This document shows positions 10,001 through 23,159 of a stretch of 64,000 nt of DNA, one piece after another. A program made the translations under genes and the position numbers. The notes beneath the pieces were generated by a model that saw only the letters and a list, made by a program, of their open reading frames with translations, was not told the DNA's origin and did not search any database. Positions within the stretch are counted from its first letter, which is position 1; every line of letters starts with the position of its first letter. Source of the DNA: Datisca glomerata (Eukaryota > Streptophyta > Magnoliopsida > Cucurbitales > Datiscaceae); contig QANY01005406.1 in NCBI GenBank assembly GCA_003255025.1, positions 248,001-312,000 of the forward strand. The letters are read 5' to 3'.

Positions 10001-13000
10001 TTAAAAGTAACACTATACATTCCAGAAAACCGAAATCAAGAAATCAATGGAACTAACCTGATTGAATCCAGACTTGAATGCCTCAATTTGTCTGGAAATT
10101 CCAGCATTTACAGTAGCATCCACAACCAGCACAATATAATCTTCCAAAGTGCTCATGTTTACCTAGAAAATTTTAAATAATATGAGCCGTTCATCGATGA
10201 AAAATGGCTCGGATGAGTCAGATCATGATGGGGCACCTTACCGTCGCATGATCTGGCTCAGAAGTCAGAACATAATCTGAATACCCAGGAAGAGTAAAGT
10301 CAAGACAAAGATCCTCAATCTTGGTACCATGAAAACACAAGTCCATATTTGACAATAACCTTTCTCCACCAACAGAATTCAAAAAGTTTCTCCTTTCAAC
10401 AAGAGCCCAGAACTCTAGCAGTGTCCTACCTAGCTCGGGAGCGAATGTTTGAATGTCATACATATTGATCTCCTACAAGGAAAAGAAGAATAAGAAAATG
10501 AATGGGAGAAATCAATACTCGAGTGTCTAAAATCATTACAGATTGCAAACTGGATAAGTACCTTCCCGAGCATAAGTTTGTAAAAAGCTTTAGAGAAGCA
10601 GATATCCAAGACCCTTCCATCTTGAATAGCCCTGGCTACAACTTGCCCTAAAAGGACAAACTTTTTAATCACTTCAGAAAACTGTCCCCCATCAGTTGCA
10701 TCTAGATCGGAGGACCATGGCCGAGGAAAAAGTCCAAAAGGGGACATCAGCGTTCTGCCATCCTCAGCCTGCAAGCTTCTCCCAGAGATAAAAGGATCGT
10801 GATTCTCTCTCCACATTCCTAGGCCAGACTTCTGAAGCTCATGACTGACAAGGGTATAGAATTCCAATGTTGGACCAAGTCCAGTACCAACTTCATCATT
10901 AAATTCCACTTCAAGGAGAACTTTTTGATGGGCATGATGATCCATCATTTCAGCAGCAGAGCCCAAAACCTGTTCGCGTGAAACTAAGAATTTCTTCCGA
11001 GGAAAGCTACCAGAGCTTGTTCGCCTGTCACCAGTGATCCCTGAGTTACTATGAGGTCTTAGATGGGGCTGTTGTAGAGGACCAAATGCTGCTAATTGGA
11101 AGTACTTGCATCTTGCCTCAAAACTAAATAAAAAGGGGCATGAAGTCATTAACTCATTACACCATGAAGGCATGCCACCAATAGACACAGCCATACAGTC
11201 TCGCATTTGCTGCTCTAGCTTTTCTGTTAATTTACTGCTTAGAAACTCAGTCTGTCGAACAGAAGGAACTAAAAATTTTAAGTCATCCAAGTCATTACTT
11301 CTCCCTTCAGCAAAAGCACACGTTCTTTCACGAGACAGAAGATTAAATAGCAAACTGTTCATGCCTTCCAAGCATTTGAGTAGAGATAAAACATCATAAG
11401 TAGGACTCGGTTTCTGCAAGTCAGAAGTAAGATCCCAGGCAAGTATGTCGGAGAAAACCGAAGTACACTGCACAGCTTTGTCCGACTCACAGAAACAATC
11501 TTGAGAACTACTTTCTTTCGACCACGTGTCTAGCTTATAAGTTAATGTGTAAACTTGACCCAACAAGTTTGTACTGCTAGTTATTTCACCTTCTTTTATC
11601 TGAAGTTGAAGAATTGCCTGGTATAGACTCAATCTGTTGTCTAACTTCCGCCCATCTAGGTAGAGTGATAGCTTTGGAGAAGAATGCTGAGCTTTCAACA
11701 CATTATCTGCCTCTGTAAATCCCTGAAGCAAGAGCCAGTCAGATAAAATGTAAGTGAGAGAGAGAGAGAGAGAGATTTGCATTGCCATAAGGTTCATAAC
11801 AACTTAAAGACAGAATTCTTAAGCAGGGATCGGAGCTTACAACATGAGTTTCATCTACAGATGTTCTTTCACAAGAGTTTGCCGGGCCCAAACTAAGAGC
11901 TCCATCGGGTGCAGGCTGAGAAGGATTAGCCTCATCTTTCTGAAAAAAAAAATTAGCAATTACTAATAAACAAATGTTACGGACAAAAAACCCATGCAAG
12001 CTGGAAATATCCAGTCCCCCCCCCCCCCNNNNNNNNNNNNNNNNNNNNNNCCCCCCCCCCCAAAAAAAAGAAAAAGAAAATAATAAGTAATAAAGCATCA
12101 TATATCTTTATGTTTTTTTAATTATTTTTTGGGTAAAAAAGGCCTAAACCACATGAAATAAACCTGCATCTCAGACAGATCTGCAGACATGCTTTCAGGT
12201 TCCAGTACATCTGAACTTCCGCGGGGAACAGGACTCTCTACTGACGGTAATTTAAGTGGCAGACATTCTGTTTGGCCCCCTGCTTCAGAGGCAGATCTAA
12301 TGTGTTTAGCTCGTTTTATACTAACTTTAGGCCACAGAAATCCAATAATGGCATCCAAAGAAGACAACGGGTCAACAGTCAGAACATCTTCAGAGTAATC
12401 ACAGAGCCATATCTCTCCATCTCCTCTCAAAAAACGAACTCGTAGACATGGATAGGTTGTGCGACGACCATTTGGAACAGCAGCAAAACCATGCCTTTGC
12501 CTAGATTCATGGCTCAGAACAACCGGGAAATTTTCCAAAGAAGATAGTGCACTAAGCAATTTCCTTATCAGCTTTGAAAGCAGTGATTCTCCAGATAAGG
12601 GGTCTGAATAAGACAAGAACAGTCTAGCAAATACCTCAAATCTCTTTTCAAGTACAGAAATTTGTCCATAAACCCCATTTAGTAGTTGCTTTTCTTTCAA
12701 ATACTGACAATTGGACAGGTAGTTCATCAGCGCTTTCACAATTCCACTCTCGATAAATTCAAAAGTGGATATGGGTTCATTCCCCTTGAGCTTTTCAATT
12801 ATTTCAAGCAATATCGCATAACATTTCTCTTCATTTTGAATAGAGTCATCAGTCAAGAACGCGTTCAACAATTCATCTAAGGCAGCAGATGATGACTGAA
12901 GCAATTGAAGAATGTCAGTCACTCCCCCACCCAACTGACATAAATCTGGGGCAAAATATTTCGTTCTTATCTGCTTTGCAAGATTTTGGACAGAGTCCTT

Positions 13001-15719
13001 CTCAAGCTTACAACTTAATGCTTCTGATGATGAAAATGATTGACCAGTACCAGTAGAAAATGAATAGTAACATAAGCATCTCAGGATATCTCTGCAATAT
13101 TTCTGGCTTGAGTCATATGCTGGCTGGACGTCTTTAAACACTGCGGAATTCATCCTTGGACATTTTTCTGAGGATAACAGTGCATCAATAGCAAAAAATA
13201 CACCTTCTTTAATAAATGCATTCAAAACAGAATGAGATAGCTTTTGCAGAGTCATCTCTGCAATCTTTAGGGCCAATATCAGCACATGATGATCTTTGCG
13301 AGTAAATACTCCAGCCAAGAAACTGCACATAAGACAAAGAAAATGATAAGATAATTATCAGGATATAATGAAGTTTATTACTGCAAAGAAACCAGCTGGA
13401 TCACCTTGCAATTTTAGAATTCTGAAGCAGCTCAACAAGCATCTCAGCTTTGCTCAAACAGAGTATTTTGTGCATGACTGATAGGCAACCATAGCAAACA
13501 TACAAACTCGCACCAGAATTAACCACCTGTTTCAGGGTTAAGGAAATATTTCAATACACAAAATTATAAATGAAAAGGTCAAGCTGAATTCTCATATTTT
13601 TTAAAACAAGATTAAAAGAAAAAGGAAAAGATAACCTGTATCAATAAGGGAAGTATATTCATCCCAAACTTTTGCAAAAGATCAGGATGAGTAACTAAAA
13701 AGGTCTCCTTTTCCAACATTTCTTGATCACCTTCATCTCCAGATTTAGTCGGAAGAAGCACATCAAGCAATTTCAGAACTTCAATAGCCTAAGATAGAAA
13801 ACATATGGCAACCAAACGACATCTCCATCAAATGAAGTCACTAACTAATTCAACAACTCCATTACAAGTTAAAAGTTCAATTGACACCTAGAGCAATATG
13901 ACATTAACAAAGACCGGTTGAAGTTCGGTCCAGGTCAAAGTTTACTACTACAATCAAGGCCATATGAACTTATAATCCAACACAAATTTTATTCATGTAG
14001 ATGTTCTCACAAACATTCTGTAGACATTAGACACAATAAAAATGTATAATAAGAACACTGCGGAGTTATGCTTATACTGACTGGACTAAAATAAGCAGAT
14101 GATAACCTGATTGCATTGTCCATCAGCAGCTGAATACATTCCATGGGAGAGGTCAAAAGCACATAACAAATCCTTTAGTATATTGCTTATATTAAGCTCA
14201 TGAAGACTTGTAAAGGCCAGAGTTGAAGTGGAAGCAAGTTTAACAAGAAGCCCAATCGAACCCTGCCGACCAATCAAAAAACAAAAACCAATTAATATTC
14301 TAAATTGCTATCTGGGAGAGGGGGAGGAATTGCGGGAAGGGTTAACCCAGAAAATCGGTTAACAAAATTTGCATACAGTATAAACTGGTTTGGATGAGGT
14401 ACTCCGAGAATTCAAGCCTATTAGACGAGTGACTTGATGAATCAGCCCATGCTTACAAAGTTCATCCAGCATCTCAGAGGACTTACTGACACGCTCAGCA
14501 ATTTTCATTATGCATATAACAACATTTTCGACCAGCTGGAAATACATAATTATTGAGGCGTCAGATAATTTGGAAAGAACCATTCATACAATCATCAAAT
14601 CTCTATAGCTTTGTACCTGTCGATCCTCGTACTGAAGAAGATTGCACAATATAGGAACAGCTTCCATTAAGGGTGAAGGAAATTCAGAAGGAAGTTTCTT
14701 ACATATATTTACCACAGTGGAAATAGCAACTCTCTGCAAAACAAAATTAAGAATATATCATTTTATATCTCCTTAATGTATTATTTATTTGCTAATGAAA
14801 TTATGTTCAAAGAACCAGTAGAAAAATACGAATTAAGATCCAACTTTAAAAAGTCAGATTGCTTACTTGTAAGCTTGTTGAAAAGAACTCAATATAATTT
14901 AAAACAGCCATAGTTGCCCCACCCTGTAAGCATGCAAGGGGCTGTTCACGCGATATTTTCTCCAAAGCTTGCAGACACTACATTAAAAAGCTTACATAAT
15001 TTAAAATACATATTGATAACAGTCAAATGAAATGCACTGCTACCTTTTTGTGTTTTAATAAAATTCAGCCAATATAACATCCTTACCTGTTCAGCAACAT
15101 CCAAGTACTCAATAGCCATTAGTTTTTGACAAAGAGCAGGAATCGCTTCATTCCGGACAAGAAGACTAGAGGATCGAGGACATGCATCACATAAATAAGT
15201 CATAGCCCTTAGAGCCAACAGCATAATATCTGGATTACCATCCTGCTTCACAAACTTTACAAGTAGAAGAGAGAGTGATTCTGACATCATAATGGAGAGC
15301 GAATTTTCTGTACAAAATGACAAAACCTCACAGAGCTCAGTGAGACTGGATAATTGCCCAGAAGGGTCTGTTTCTTCACTCAAAACCGTCAAAATCCTCT
15401 TAAACCTTCCATGATCACCGGATGATCTTCGCCTCTGATATTCTCTTAGATAGTTCTGCATTTGTTCTGCATCATCAGAATCACAAGATCCATACGCAGA
15501 ATCCTTCTCAGGCTCTACTTCAGAACGACTAGATGCCGAAGCAGAAGATGAAGTTTCCATATCGTTATCATGGATTTCAGGACTTGAATTTGTTGAATTA
15601 ATATGGGTTTGTAAAGATGAATTCGATGAACTTGGTCTGAACTCAAATGAACCGCACGTCTGTTTATCTGCTGTAAGTTCATTCACAATTTCATCATGCA
15701 TTTGGCCATGATTTTCCAT
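7050..15719 (-). CDS. UPL4: HECT-type E3 ubiquitin ligase, UPL4 (UPL3/UPL4 clade)
   Basis: Seventeen coding exons: 15719-15087, 14977-14867, 14733-14617, 14535-14377, 14262-14107, 13788-13636, 13526-13405, 13322-12164, 11939-11841, 11722-10562, 10472-10242, 10162-10058, 9518-9438, 9357-9289, 9203-9075, 8992-8909, 7115-7050. They sum to 4635 nt, 1544 aa, close to Arabidopsis UPL4 (about 1500 aa). All junctions are GT-AG and in frame. The start gives MENHGQ, as in the family. An acidic, Ser-rich N-terminus ([19 protein letters not shown]) is followed by armadillo-like helical repeats (about 100-600) and the HECT domain (about 1160-1544), with [32 protein letters not shown] and the catalytic Cys in [11 protein letters not shown] (Cys1511, codon 8945-8947). 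The protein would take ubiquitin from an E2 as a Cys thioester and pass it to substrates; UPL3/4 in Arabidopsis act in trichome, hormone and senescence control. No stops or frameshifts. The closeness of UPL3 leaves some doubt on the exact symbol. Confidence 0.95.
7196..8881 (+). mobile_element. Non-autonomous Helitron sequence filling UPL4 intron 16
   Basis: The right end has the Helitron 3' signature: an imperfect short hairpin (AAGTGCGGAACACGT) followed by CTAG at 8878-8881 and a flanking T. A homologous copy in the opposite orientation lies at 57626-58200 and has a cleaner hairpin (ACGTGCAAAGCACGT, then CTAG/T). A plausible 5' end is TCTATAATATATAATAT at 7196, after an A. A second similar 5' start near 8280 (TTAATATATTAAAAGGGAC) suggests two nested or tandem insertions. 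No Rep/helicase coding sequence is present. Homology to the 57-kb copy is visible over about 8310-8881; assignment of 7196-8300 to the same element is weaker. Confidence 0.6.
7628..7890 (+). repeat. Direct duplication of about 115 bp, period about 146 bp
   Basis: The segment starting CTTTTTTAGACAATACTTCC and containing TCATATGAAAAGTCTTTTAA occurs at about 7636-7740 and again at about 7778-7890, with small changes. It lies inside the Helitron-derived UPL4 intron. Confidence 0.75.
12015..12061. other. Assembly gap: 22 N between two C homopolymers, in a UPL4 intron
   Basis: N run at 12029-12050 flanked by 14 C (12015-12028) and 11 C (12051-12061), followed by an A run. It lies in the intron between the exons 13322-12164 and 11939-11841, so it does not affect the protein. 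The true content is probably an unreadable G/C homopolymer on the transcribed strand. Confidence 0.95.
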
Positions 15720-16620
15720 TATAATTCAATCTCTTAGCTTTATCAGCAATCCACAATACGTATATACTCCTGTATAATTCAAAGTTAAAAGACAGCACAA
15801 ATTTTTTACTCTTAACAAATAGAAAATAGACAACACCGTCACAATTTATACTGAAGAAGAAAATATATTCAGGAAAAAGTGGAAATCAGTTTGACGAGAA
15901 AAACCTATACATATGGAAGTTTGCTAAGTATAAATCAGACGTACCACTGCCTATAAATAACACCTGACAGTTCCATGATCCACTAATTGCTAAAGCTTAT
16001 AAAGATGCTCCTATCAGTTCCATCTTTATTTCTTAATTTTTTTGGACCATCCAGCTTTCTACTTACAGCGCGGGATATAAAAATATCATTTGACAAAAAA
16101 AAATTATACCAACACAGAAAGAAAACTGAACTTTGCTAAATCTTAAATTATTTCGTGAATACTCTCAGGTGACCAACACCAAAATACATTCACTACAGCC
16201 TTTTTGGTTTCTAAAAACACTACAACCTCATTGATGATCATAGACGTATGAACAAATTTCAATTAATACAATCATACACACATTTTGCAGGTAAACAAAG
16301 AAAACGAAGTGAATGTAGGAAAGAAGAAGAACTAGATTCATAAAACTAAAAGCATATTCATGATTAAGATATTAAGACTTCTCTCAGTTTATGATGTACC
16401 TAGTTGTTGTAGTTCTTAAAATCGGTCTTCAGGAAGTGGAAGAAAAATTAAAGCTTGCTAAGAGAAATCTAGTCTAGGGTTTGAAGAAAATCTCTCCGTG
16501 TTGTTTGGTCTCTTCAACCTCTTTCGCCGAGACTTTCTAATTGATCAAATTGAGGTCTATGCTATGATGATGATGATGATGAACAGAGCCTGAGAGTACG
16601 CAAAGTTGGAGATATATATG
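15720..16620 (-). promoter_or_regulatory. UPL4 5' leader with probable 5' UTR intron
   Basis: On the minus strand a leader exon seems to end at about 16402 (AACTAG then GTACAT), with a plausible acceptor (TATACAG) near 15774, which leaves about 55 nt of leader before the ATG at 15717-15719. A CAT/ATG trinucleotide run (about 16561-16581) and pyrimidine-rich minus-strand sequence upstream fit a transcription start region. The intron is inferred from splice-like signals only. Confidence 0.45.
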
Positions 16621-17390
16621 ACAGAGTAAATCTCAAGGATGGTTAGTATTAAGGATTCTAAATAGTGGAAGGAGTTGTAGTATGTAGGTGAGGTGTATTG
16701 TTCGTCATACAGTTCCTATTGCCATTGCTGTTGGATGCTCTTTTTACATGCCGATCATCCTGGAGAAAATCCTGCAGAAAATTTCTCCTTAGATTAACAC
16801 CATGTTTTTCTTTTTGGCTCACACTTTATACATCATTGTAAATTACAAACAAACCCACATCTTATCTTCATTATTCCAATTTATGTTTAATAGTACATTC
16901 AATAGACGAATTTTCTAGAGAGATTTTCGTAGAGAGAACTTTGAGAATTAAAAAAAATTATGATAAATTTAGTCTTATTAATAATGGGAAAGATTAAGTT
17001 ACTTCTTTTATTTTAAAAAAATTCACCGAACTTGATGTCTGATAGATCATAATCCAGTCAAAAAATTTTGCTAGACGACTAGCAAGTTTTAAAACTCAAC
17101 GACAAATTGTTAGATCATGATCTAGCAGAAATTTTTTTTACTAGATCAGAGTCTATCTAACAATACGCAACTTAGTCTTTTTTTCTTCTAAAAAATATAA
17201 CATTTCATTAAAAACCAAAACAAAGATCTTGAATTTTTTTCATGAGTCATTCCACCGCAATTTCTCAATTTTCAAATAATTGTTAAATATAATGGAGTTC
17301 TTAAACAACACTGAAAAGATAAGATTAGTTTTTCTGTCAAAAAAGTTCTCATCCAAACGATGATCGCGTTACAATCTAAAAAATTAAAGA
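16621..17390. other. Intergenic, AT-rich
   Basis: Promoter-side spacer of UPL4. Two partial repeats around GATCATAATCCAGTC / GATCATGATCTAGCAG (17043-17160) are visible. No gene seen. Confidence 0.4.
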
Positions 17391-17394
17391 CTGA

Positions 17395-20300
17395 ATGAAA
17401 TCTAGGATCTTTAATATATCAAATAGTAACACCCAACGAAATGCTACCCATCCTAGCACGATCATGAGCTGGTTGGTTCCTTGTCCTCGGAAAATGGATG
17501 AAATCCACCCGACCAAACCCACTTGTGATATGAATAATATCGGTCACTATAAGAGCTATATCCCGAGTAATGTGATTCCTGTTGTTGATTTCTTCAATCA
17601 GAATAGAAGAATAAAAAAATCTGATATTTTCCTTGCAAGTATGCAACGTGCATTTGATAGTCCATAGAATAACTTAAGCTTCGGCTAAAACAAAACCGTT
17701 AAATTGCTAACATCCATGTTAAGAGGGCTTGCAAACCAAACTCGAGCTGCAAATTGCCATTTAAACAACATGTGAACCATCGATTCCATCTCGATCCCAC
17801 ATATACTGCAAAGACTATCAATATACATGCCTCTTTTCACAAGATTTGACTTGCAAGCTAAGAAATTATTCATACACCTCCAAATAAAAATCTTTAAGCT
17901 TTGGAGGCACATTCAGTTTACACACTTCCTTCCAAACTCATTTTTCCACAATACAAGAACTAGTTTCCCCCTTCCCCTTTCTACCAAATGACTCGCTTTT
18001 TTATATAACAAGCAACCTCGTGCCCAGACTTGACCGTGTAATTACCTGATGAAGAGTGATGCCAAACCCTAACATCTTCACCACCATACTTATGGGGATC
18101 TTAGCAATGGTTGAACAATCCTCCTACCAAAAGATTCTATCCAACAATTGAAGATTCCAGCCCGAACCATCCTGGTTAATAAGCTATTTTACTTTAGTAA
18201 CTCCAAACTTTAGGTGTGAGCACCTTGAAAGTATAATGTCTCAGGATCCAGCCGTCATTCCACACATCGATTTTACTTCCATCCCCAACATTCCACCTCA
18301 CGTCGGGTTGTAAAATGTCCCTTCACTCACATAAACTTCTCCAACCTCAAGACGGACGTGTCTACCAATTGAAGAGTTCACAAAATTTGTATCACAAAAA
18401 TATTTACTTTTCAAAAAAGTGGCAACCAGGGAATTGGGTTTGGGAATAATTATCCATTATTGTTTAGCGAGCAGAGCTAAGTTAAAAGCAGCTAAGTCAC
18501 GGAATCTCAATCCTCCCTCCATTTTACTTCGAGCAATTCTATCACAAGAGCCCCAATGAATACACGCTTTATAAGGAGAAGAGCTCCACCAATAATTTGC
18601 AAGATACTACAAATTTTCTTACGCATGGTAATCGGCAGCTTGAAGCACGACATAGTGTAATTTGGAATGGCTAAAGTAACTGACTTAATAAGCACTTACT
18701 GGCATGTAGGGGAAAGAAGTTTATCTGACCATCCTGAAACTTTTTGAATGATTATGTCCATAATATTCCTGAAAACTTGTGTCTTAGAAATACCAAAATC
18801 CATTTCAACCCCCATATATTTTTCCAGAAAGTAGCTCTTCGCATACCTGCAATATTAGCAAGCTCATTCTGCCTCTGAATTGGAACGTTATTACCAAACA
18901 CAATTAAACTTTTATGTAAATTGATTACTTGACCAGAAGCTTCATCGTATTTATTTAAAAATTTTAGCATAATCACTATCGCAGCATTCGAAGCCTTACA
19001 GAAAAGAAGAGAATTATCTGCAAAAAAAAAAAAGATGAGAAATAGATGGCCCCCCAAGCGAGGCATGGTAACTCAATAACAACCAATCCTCATTGGCATG
19101 CTTAATCATCCTTGAAAGTACTTCAACACACATGATAAAAAGAAACAGAGCAAATGGGTCACCCTATCTCAGCCCGTGTCTTGGTGTAAAAGTTTTACTC
19201 AGCTCACCATTCAAGGAAATATTGTACGTGACTGAAGAAATGCATGCAAAAATCCATCATCTCCATTTATCAGAAAAACCTATCTTTTCAATAGTAGCCA
19301 TTAAGAATTGTCATTTCATCCTATCATTTACTTTAGACATGTCGATTTTGATGGTTGCATCACCACGTTTGTCTTTTTTACAAATGTGAAGAGAGTGGAG
19401 AATCTCGTGAGCTATGATAATGTAATCACTAATTTGCCTCCCTAAAATAAAAGCACTATGATCCTCTCCTATAGTAATATTCATAATCATCCTAAGACAG
19501 TTAGTCAAAATTTTTTAAATAATTTTATAAGTAACATTACATAGACATATAAGACGTAACTGAGTCATATTTCTATGCAATTCACCTTATGAGTGAGTAC
19601 AATATGGGTATGATTAAGATCAAGAAGCATAATACAATAATTAAAAAATTACATACCATAACAAAAGTGTTTGCTTTAACCACGTCCCAATTTTGATGAC
19701 AAAAGGCTACGGTGAAACCATCTGGTCCAGGGGATTTTATACGATCAATATCTCTAATAACTGCCACAATCTCATTGTCTGAAACTTCCTCATCCAACAT
19801 CAACATATCTTCGTCTCCCAGCTGGCAGTCGAGCTTACCCATCACTTCTTCAATTAAATTACCTCTCAGGTTAGTAGATTGAAAAAATTATGAAAATAAT
19901 CTAATGCAATTCTTTGAATTGAACCATAATTAGTAAACCAATTCCCATTTGAATCTTCAAACCCGAAAATCCGGTTGCTACTCTTCTGAGTTTTAACTTT
20001 CTCATGGAAGAAGGCTGGATTTCTATCTCCATTCTTCAACCATTGGATATGAGCTTTATCCTTCCAATACATCTCTTCTTAGATTACTGCCTATTGATAT
20101 TTATTCTCCGATTTCAGAACTTCATCGAAATCCTTTTGGTTATGGGAGTAGGATTGTTGCAAGTTCCTTTGAATCTCCTTGAGCAGTTTATTAGAATTAG
20201 CTTTAGAATTCTTTTTTCTCCAATGAAGAAAATTATGTCCGACTCTGTGAAGCTTCATTGTAACCCCATTGCATGTTTCATGAATCTCTCCATTTATCCA

Positions 20301-21090
20301 AGCATCATTAACCAGATTTTTGCATTCCTCGAAGGAGTTCCACCTCCGATCATATCTGAATTGTTATTTAAATCTCCTTTGTTCCTCCTCCGTATCTCGT
20401 AAAATGGCCAAATGGTATGACCCCGGAGTAACCAGGTGATAAAGTCTCATCGCATGATAGGTATCTAACCACTCAGGATGTGCAAAACATCTATATAATC
20501 TTTCTATAATTAACTCTTAAGAATCACGTTTATTTATCCAAGTAAAAGGTGGCCCCACAAACCCTACGTCAACCATGTTGCATTGAGTTGCAAAATCAGG
20601 AAAGAGTCATATATTACTCAGATCACGAGGAATGCCACCCAACTTCTCGTCAGCTCGCATGATATCATTAAAATCTCCCATCATTATACATGCCTCCTTA
20701 CAAGCAATAATTCTACTTGCAAGAATACTCAGTTGGTTTTCTCTATCCTCTGCAACATGAATTATGTAAACAATACATAATCTCCAATAATCTGAATTAG
20801 TGGCATCATAAATACGGGCTTCAATAAAAGAACTTCACATGCTTAATCAAATGAACAAATCATCATTCTTTCATAAAAATGCAAGACCACCTCTAGTACC
20901 TTCAGGATCCACTATAAGTGATCCTGATGCCCTCACAACCCCTTTCACTTCTCAACCACTTTTCGTTTATTCTTGATCTCAAACAAAAAATTAATATCTG
21001 AAAAATGGATATACACTAATCCTCGCAATGTGGAAACTGTGGTTCCCCACACCCTGACAATACCACCCTAAAACTTTCATTGATGACTTT
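17395..21090 (-). pseudogene. LINE ORF2 relic: endonuclease, reverse transcriptase, zf-RVT, RNase H
   Basis: Recognisable fragments in order: an endonuclease-like stretch near 21060-20900 (ending GTRGG-like, then LHFYERMMIC); HIQWLKNGDRNPAFFH (20072-19866); the RT block MMGKLDCQ ... DIDRIKSPGPDGF (19845-19582), where SPGPDG is the conserved LINE RT motif; DHSAFILGRQISDYI (19508-19311); the catalytic box FFADNSLLF (19066-18752), in which the usual Y/FADD is changed to FADN; a zf-RVT segment CSICGIEMESMVHMLF (17912-17685); and an RNase H C-terminus HFPRTRNQPAHDRARM. Many stops and frameshifts. LINE ORF2 proteins nick target DNA and copy the element RNA; this copy cannot. Confidence 0.8.
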
Positions 21091-21094
21091 GGGC

Positions 21095-22299
21095 TCAATT
21101 GAGGTTCGCTACCTCCACTCTTTCCTTAATCATAATTAGTTTTTCCATTCCTTCCTTCTGCCTATTAGCATTGCCATCATTATTTTGCTCATCACGATTA
21201 CTCCCCTGTTCCCCCTCAGCCTTACGTTTGACTCCATGCATGGGAAGCTTGGAGATGTTAACATCACGTGACGTAGAAATGTCACTGAGGTCACAATTCC
21301 TCTTCCCTTTCTTCGGCGGGCCACCTTTCTTATTAGAGTTATTATTGGCCTGTCTATCCTCTCTTGGTTTTCTAGCCCACTTCTTCTGGACCCTCTCTAT
21401 AGTAGGGCCCAAATTAAATGGATCATTCTGGGCACCCACATTCACTATATTCTGATCCAATTTAATCCCCATTGACTTACCCATGCCGCCAACTTCCACC
21501 TTTACTAAGTTATTTAGATTTCGGAAATTATTATGTTTAGCAAGTTTTGTACACATGTTATTAATGTCATCGATTTATGTGTTTTTACAATTTTGATCAT
21601 TTTGACAGTTTTTTCTATAACTGTTTTAATGGACTAATTTACTCTTTGGAGTAGTTTTTTCTATAACTGTTTTTTTAAACAAAGAAACACATACCTTGTT
21701 AATATTTTATTATTAATTACATTAACTTGTCAGTATTTATTGTATTAACTTATTAATATTTCATTATTTACATCTTTTTTAATGTTATTTTTTTCCAACT
21801 TGATTAAAAATTTTATGGTATTGAATTTGTTGTAAACTGTTTTTAACTGATTTTTTTTTATTTTTTTTAAAGTTTCTATTTGCTAACATTAATTTAATTA
21901 TGTTAGATTGCATATACACTTAAAAATCCCTTTAAATTTCCTCCCATGATAACTGACTCACTCCTCTCATCCCGTGATAATGAATCACACATAACAGGAA
22001 AATTTCCAGATTCTCCATAAGTCACTTCCTCCATAAAACCGTTTATCCCTTCTTTCTCCATAACAGTCTTAAAATCTGGCATTAATTGTTTACCAGATTT
22101 GTCGGAGAGATTTATTGAACTAAACCGATTACCAAATTTGCCCGCTCCGTCTGATTGTTTTTCAGTCCACTGGCCTGAGGAAGAGCTCTGATCATCAACA
22201 TTAAAGAAGTTTTAATTGCTTGGAAAAGAAGCCCAACGCTGACTATTTCTCTGTCCCCATCTATTTCCCCAACTTCTCTCTCGAAACTGACTCGAAGCA
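21095..22299 (-). pseudogene. LINE ORF1, C-terminal part
   Basis: Frame 21556-21095 encodes a basic, Asn/Lys-rich tail (NLGPTIERVQKKWARKP, NNNSNKKGGPPKKGKR) typical of the region after the zinc knuckle in plant LINE ORF1 proteins, ending just before ORF2. 22299-21900 holds a further broken piece. The N-terminal DUF4283-like domain and zinc knuckle are at 28700-29438, beyond the nested LTR element. Confidence 0.6.
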
Positions 22300-22994
22300 T
22301 GTAGAGGAGAAAAAACACACGGTTAAAGCTCATTCAATAATATTTTCGAAAAATATCAATACTCTCATTTCTCATGTAGGGCCAAGTCCAAACTAAGGAC
22401 TCCTCGTGACCAAAGTCACCATGATGATCGAGACACTTTCCATGACCAGATAGATGAACACGATATCACATATACTTACACTATCGAGGTCACACGGATG
22501 ACGAGTCTATCTCATACCTAGGACCGTGGCTACTCAAGATACCCGATATCATTTTTTTGTCACGATAAGATATAACAATTAGTCATACAAGGAAAGGATA
22601 AGTACACATCAAATCTATCAGACAATCTCAATGGTTGTTAAAGATGATAAGATGATAACTAAAATATCTTGATCATAGAATATTTTCCATGAATATCTTC
22701 ATTTCTTATAAGAATAAAGAAGAAAATACACTAAACATAGATGTTTCATTGACCTAGATTGTCATTATAAATATATGATGACCATTATTTAATGATAAAC
22801 AATTCTTCATATTGCTAATATTATTTTAAATACTCTAGTAACTTGATCATCAGAGTGCATTAGGCAAGACATCACCATGGTGCTCTGCCTACTGCTTTCA
22901 CGATCATTCTTAATTTTTACAGACCTCTAGATAAATCATTGAGCGACGCGTGACGATCCCCTCTATAATTGATACTGATATATTTGTTGCATCA
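22300..22994 (+). repeat. Left LTR of the nested gypsy element
   Basis: Starts TGTAGAGGAG and ends TTGTTGCATCA. It shares long stretches with 27939-28608, for example TATACTTACACTA, GTACACATCAAATCTATCAG and ATATTATTTTAAA. The PBS-like sequence follows directly. Confidence 0.75.
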
Positions 22995-23159
22995 AACAGT
23001 TTAACGTCATATGTAGAACGTAGATCTCCATTTTTAAAATTGATCGTAAATTTTTATCCGCCGTTATGATGGTCATTGCAACAGTTAGACGATCCCTGAG
23101 GGTTGAGTAAGAACGAGAAATATGAAGGAGAATATTTTGGATCAGCGATGAAATCTGTT

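Larger units (their letters stand above)
17391..22299 (-). mobile_element. LINE (L1-type) retrotransposon, 3' part
   Basis: The 3' portion of a plant LINE, from the end of ORF1 through ORF2. Its 5' part is at 28690-29590 on the other side of a nested LTR element. ORF1 tail remnants are at 22299-21095, endonuclease remnants at about 21060-20900, reverse transcriptase at about 20070-18750, a zf-RVT region at 17912-17685 and an RNase H tail at about 17646-17419. All frames are interrupted, so the element is old and immobile. No poly(A) tail or target duplication was identified at the 17.4-kb end. Confidence 0.8.

Noticed and set aside
11739..12101. 120-codon minus frame spanning the N gap
   Set aside because: Only 11841-11939 is a UPL4 exon; the rest is intron and gap filler (poly-G and X).
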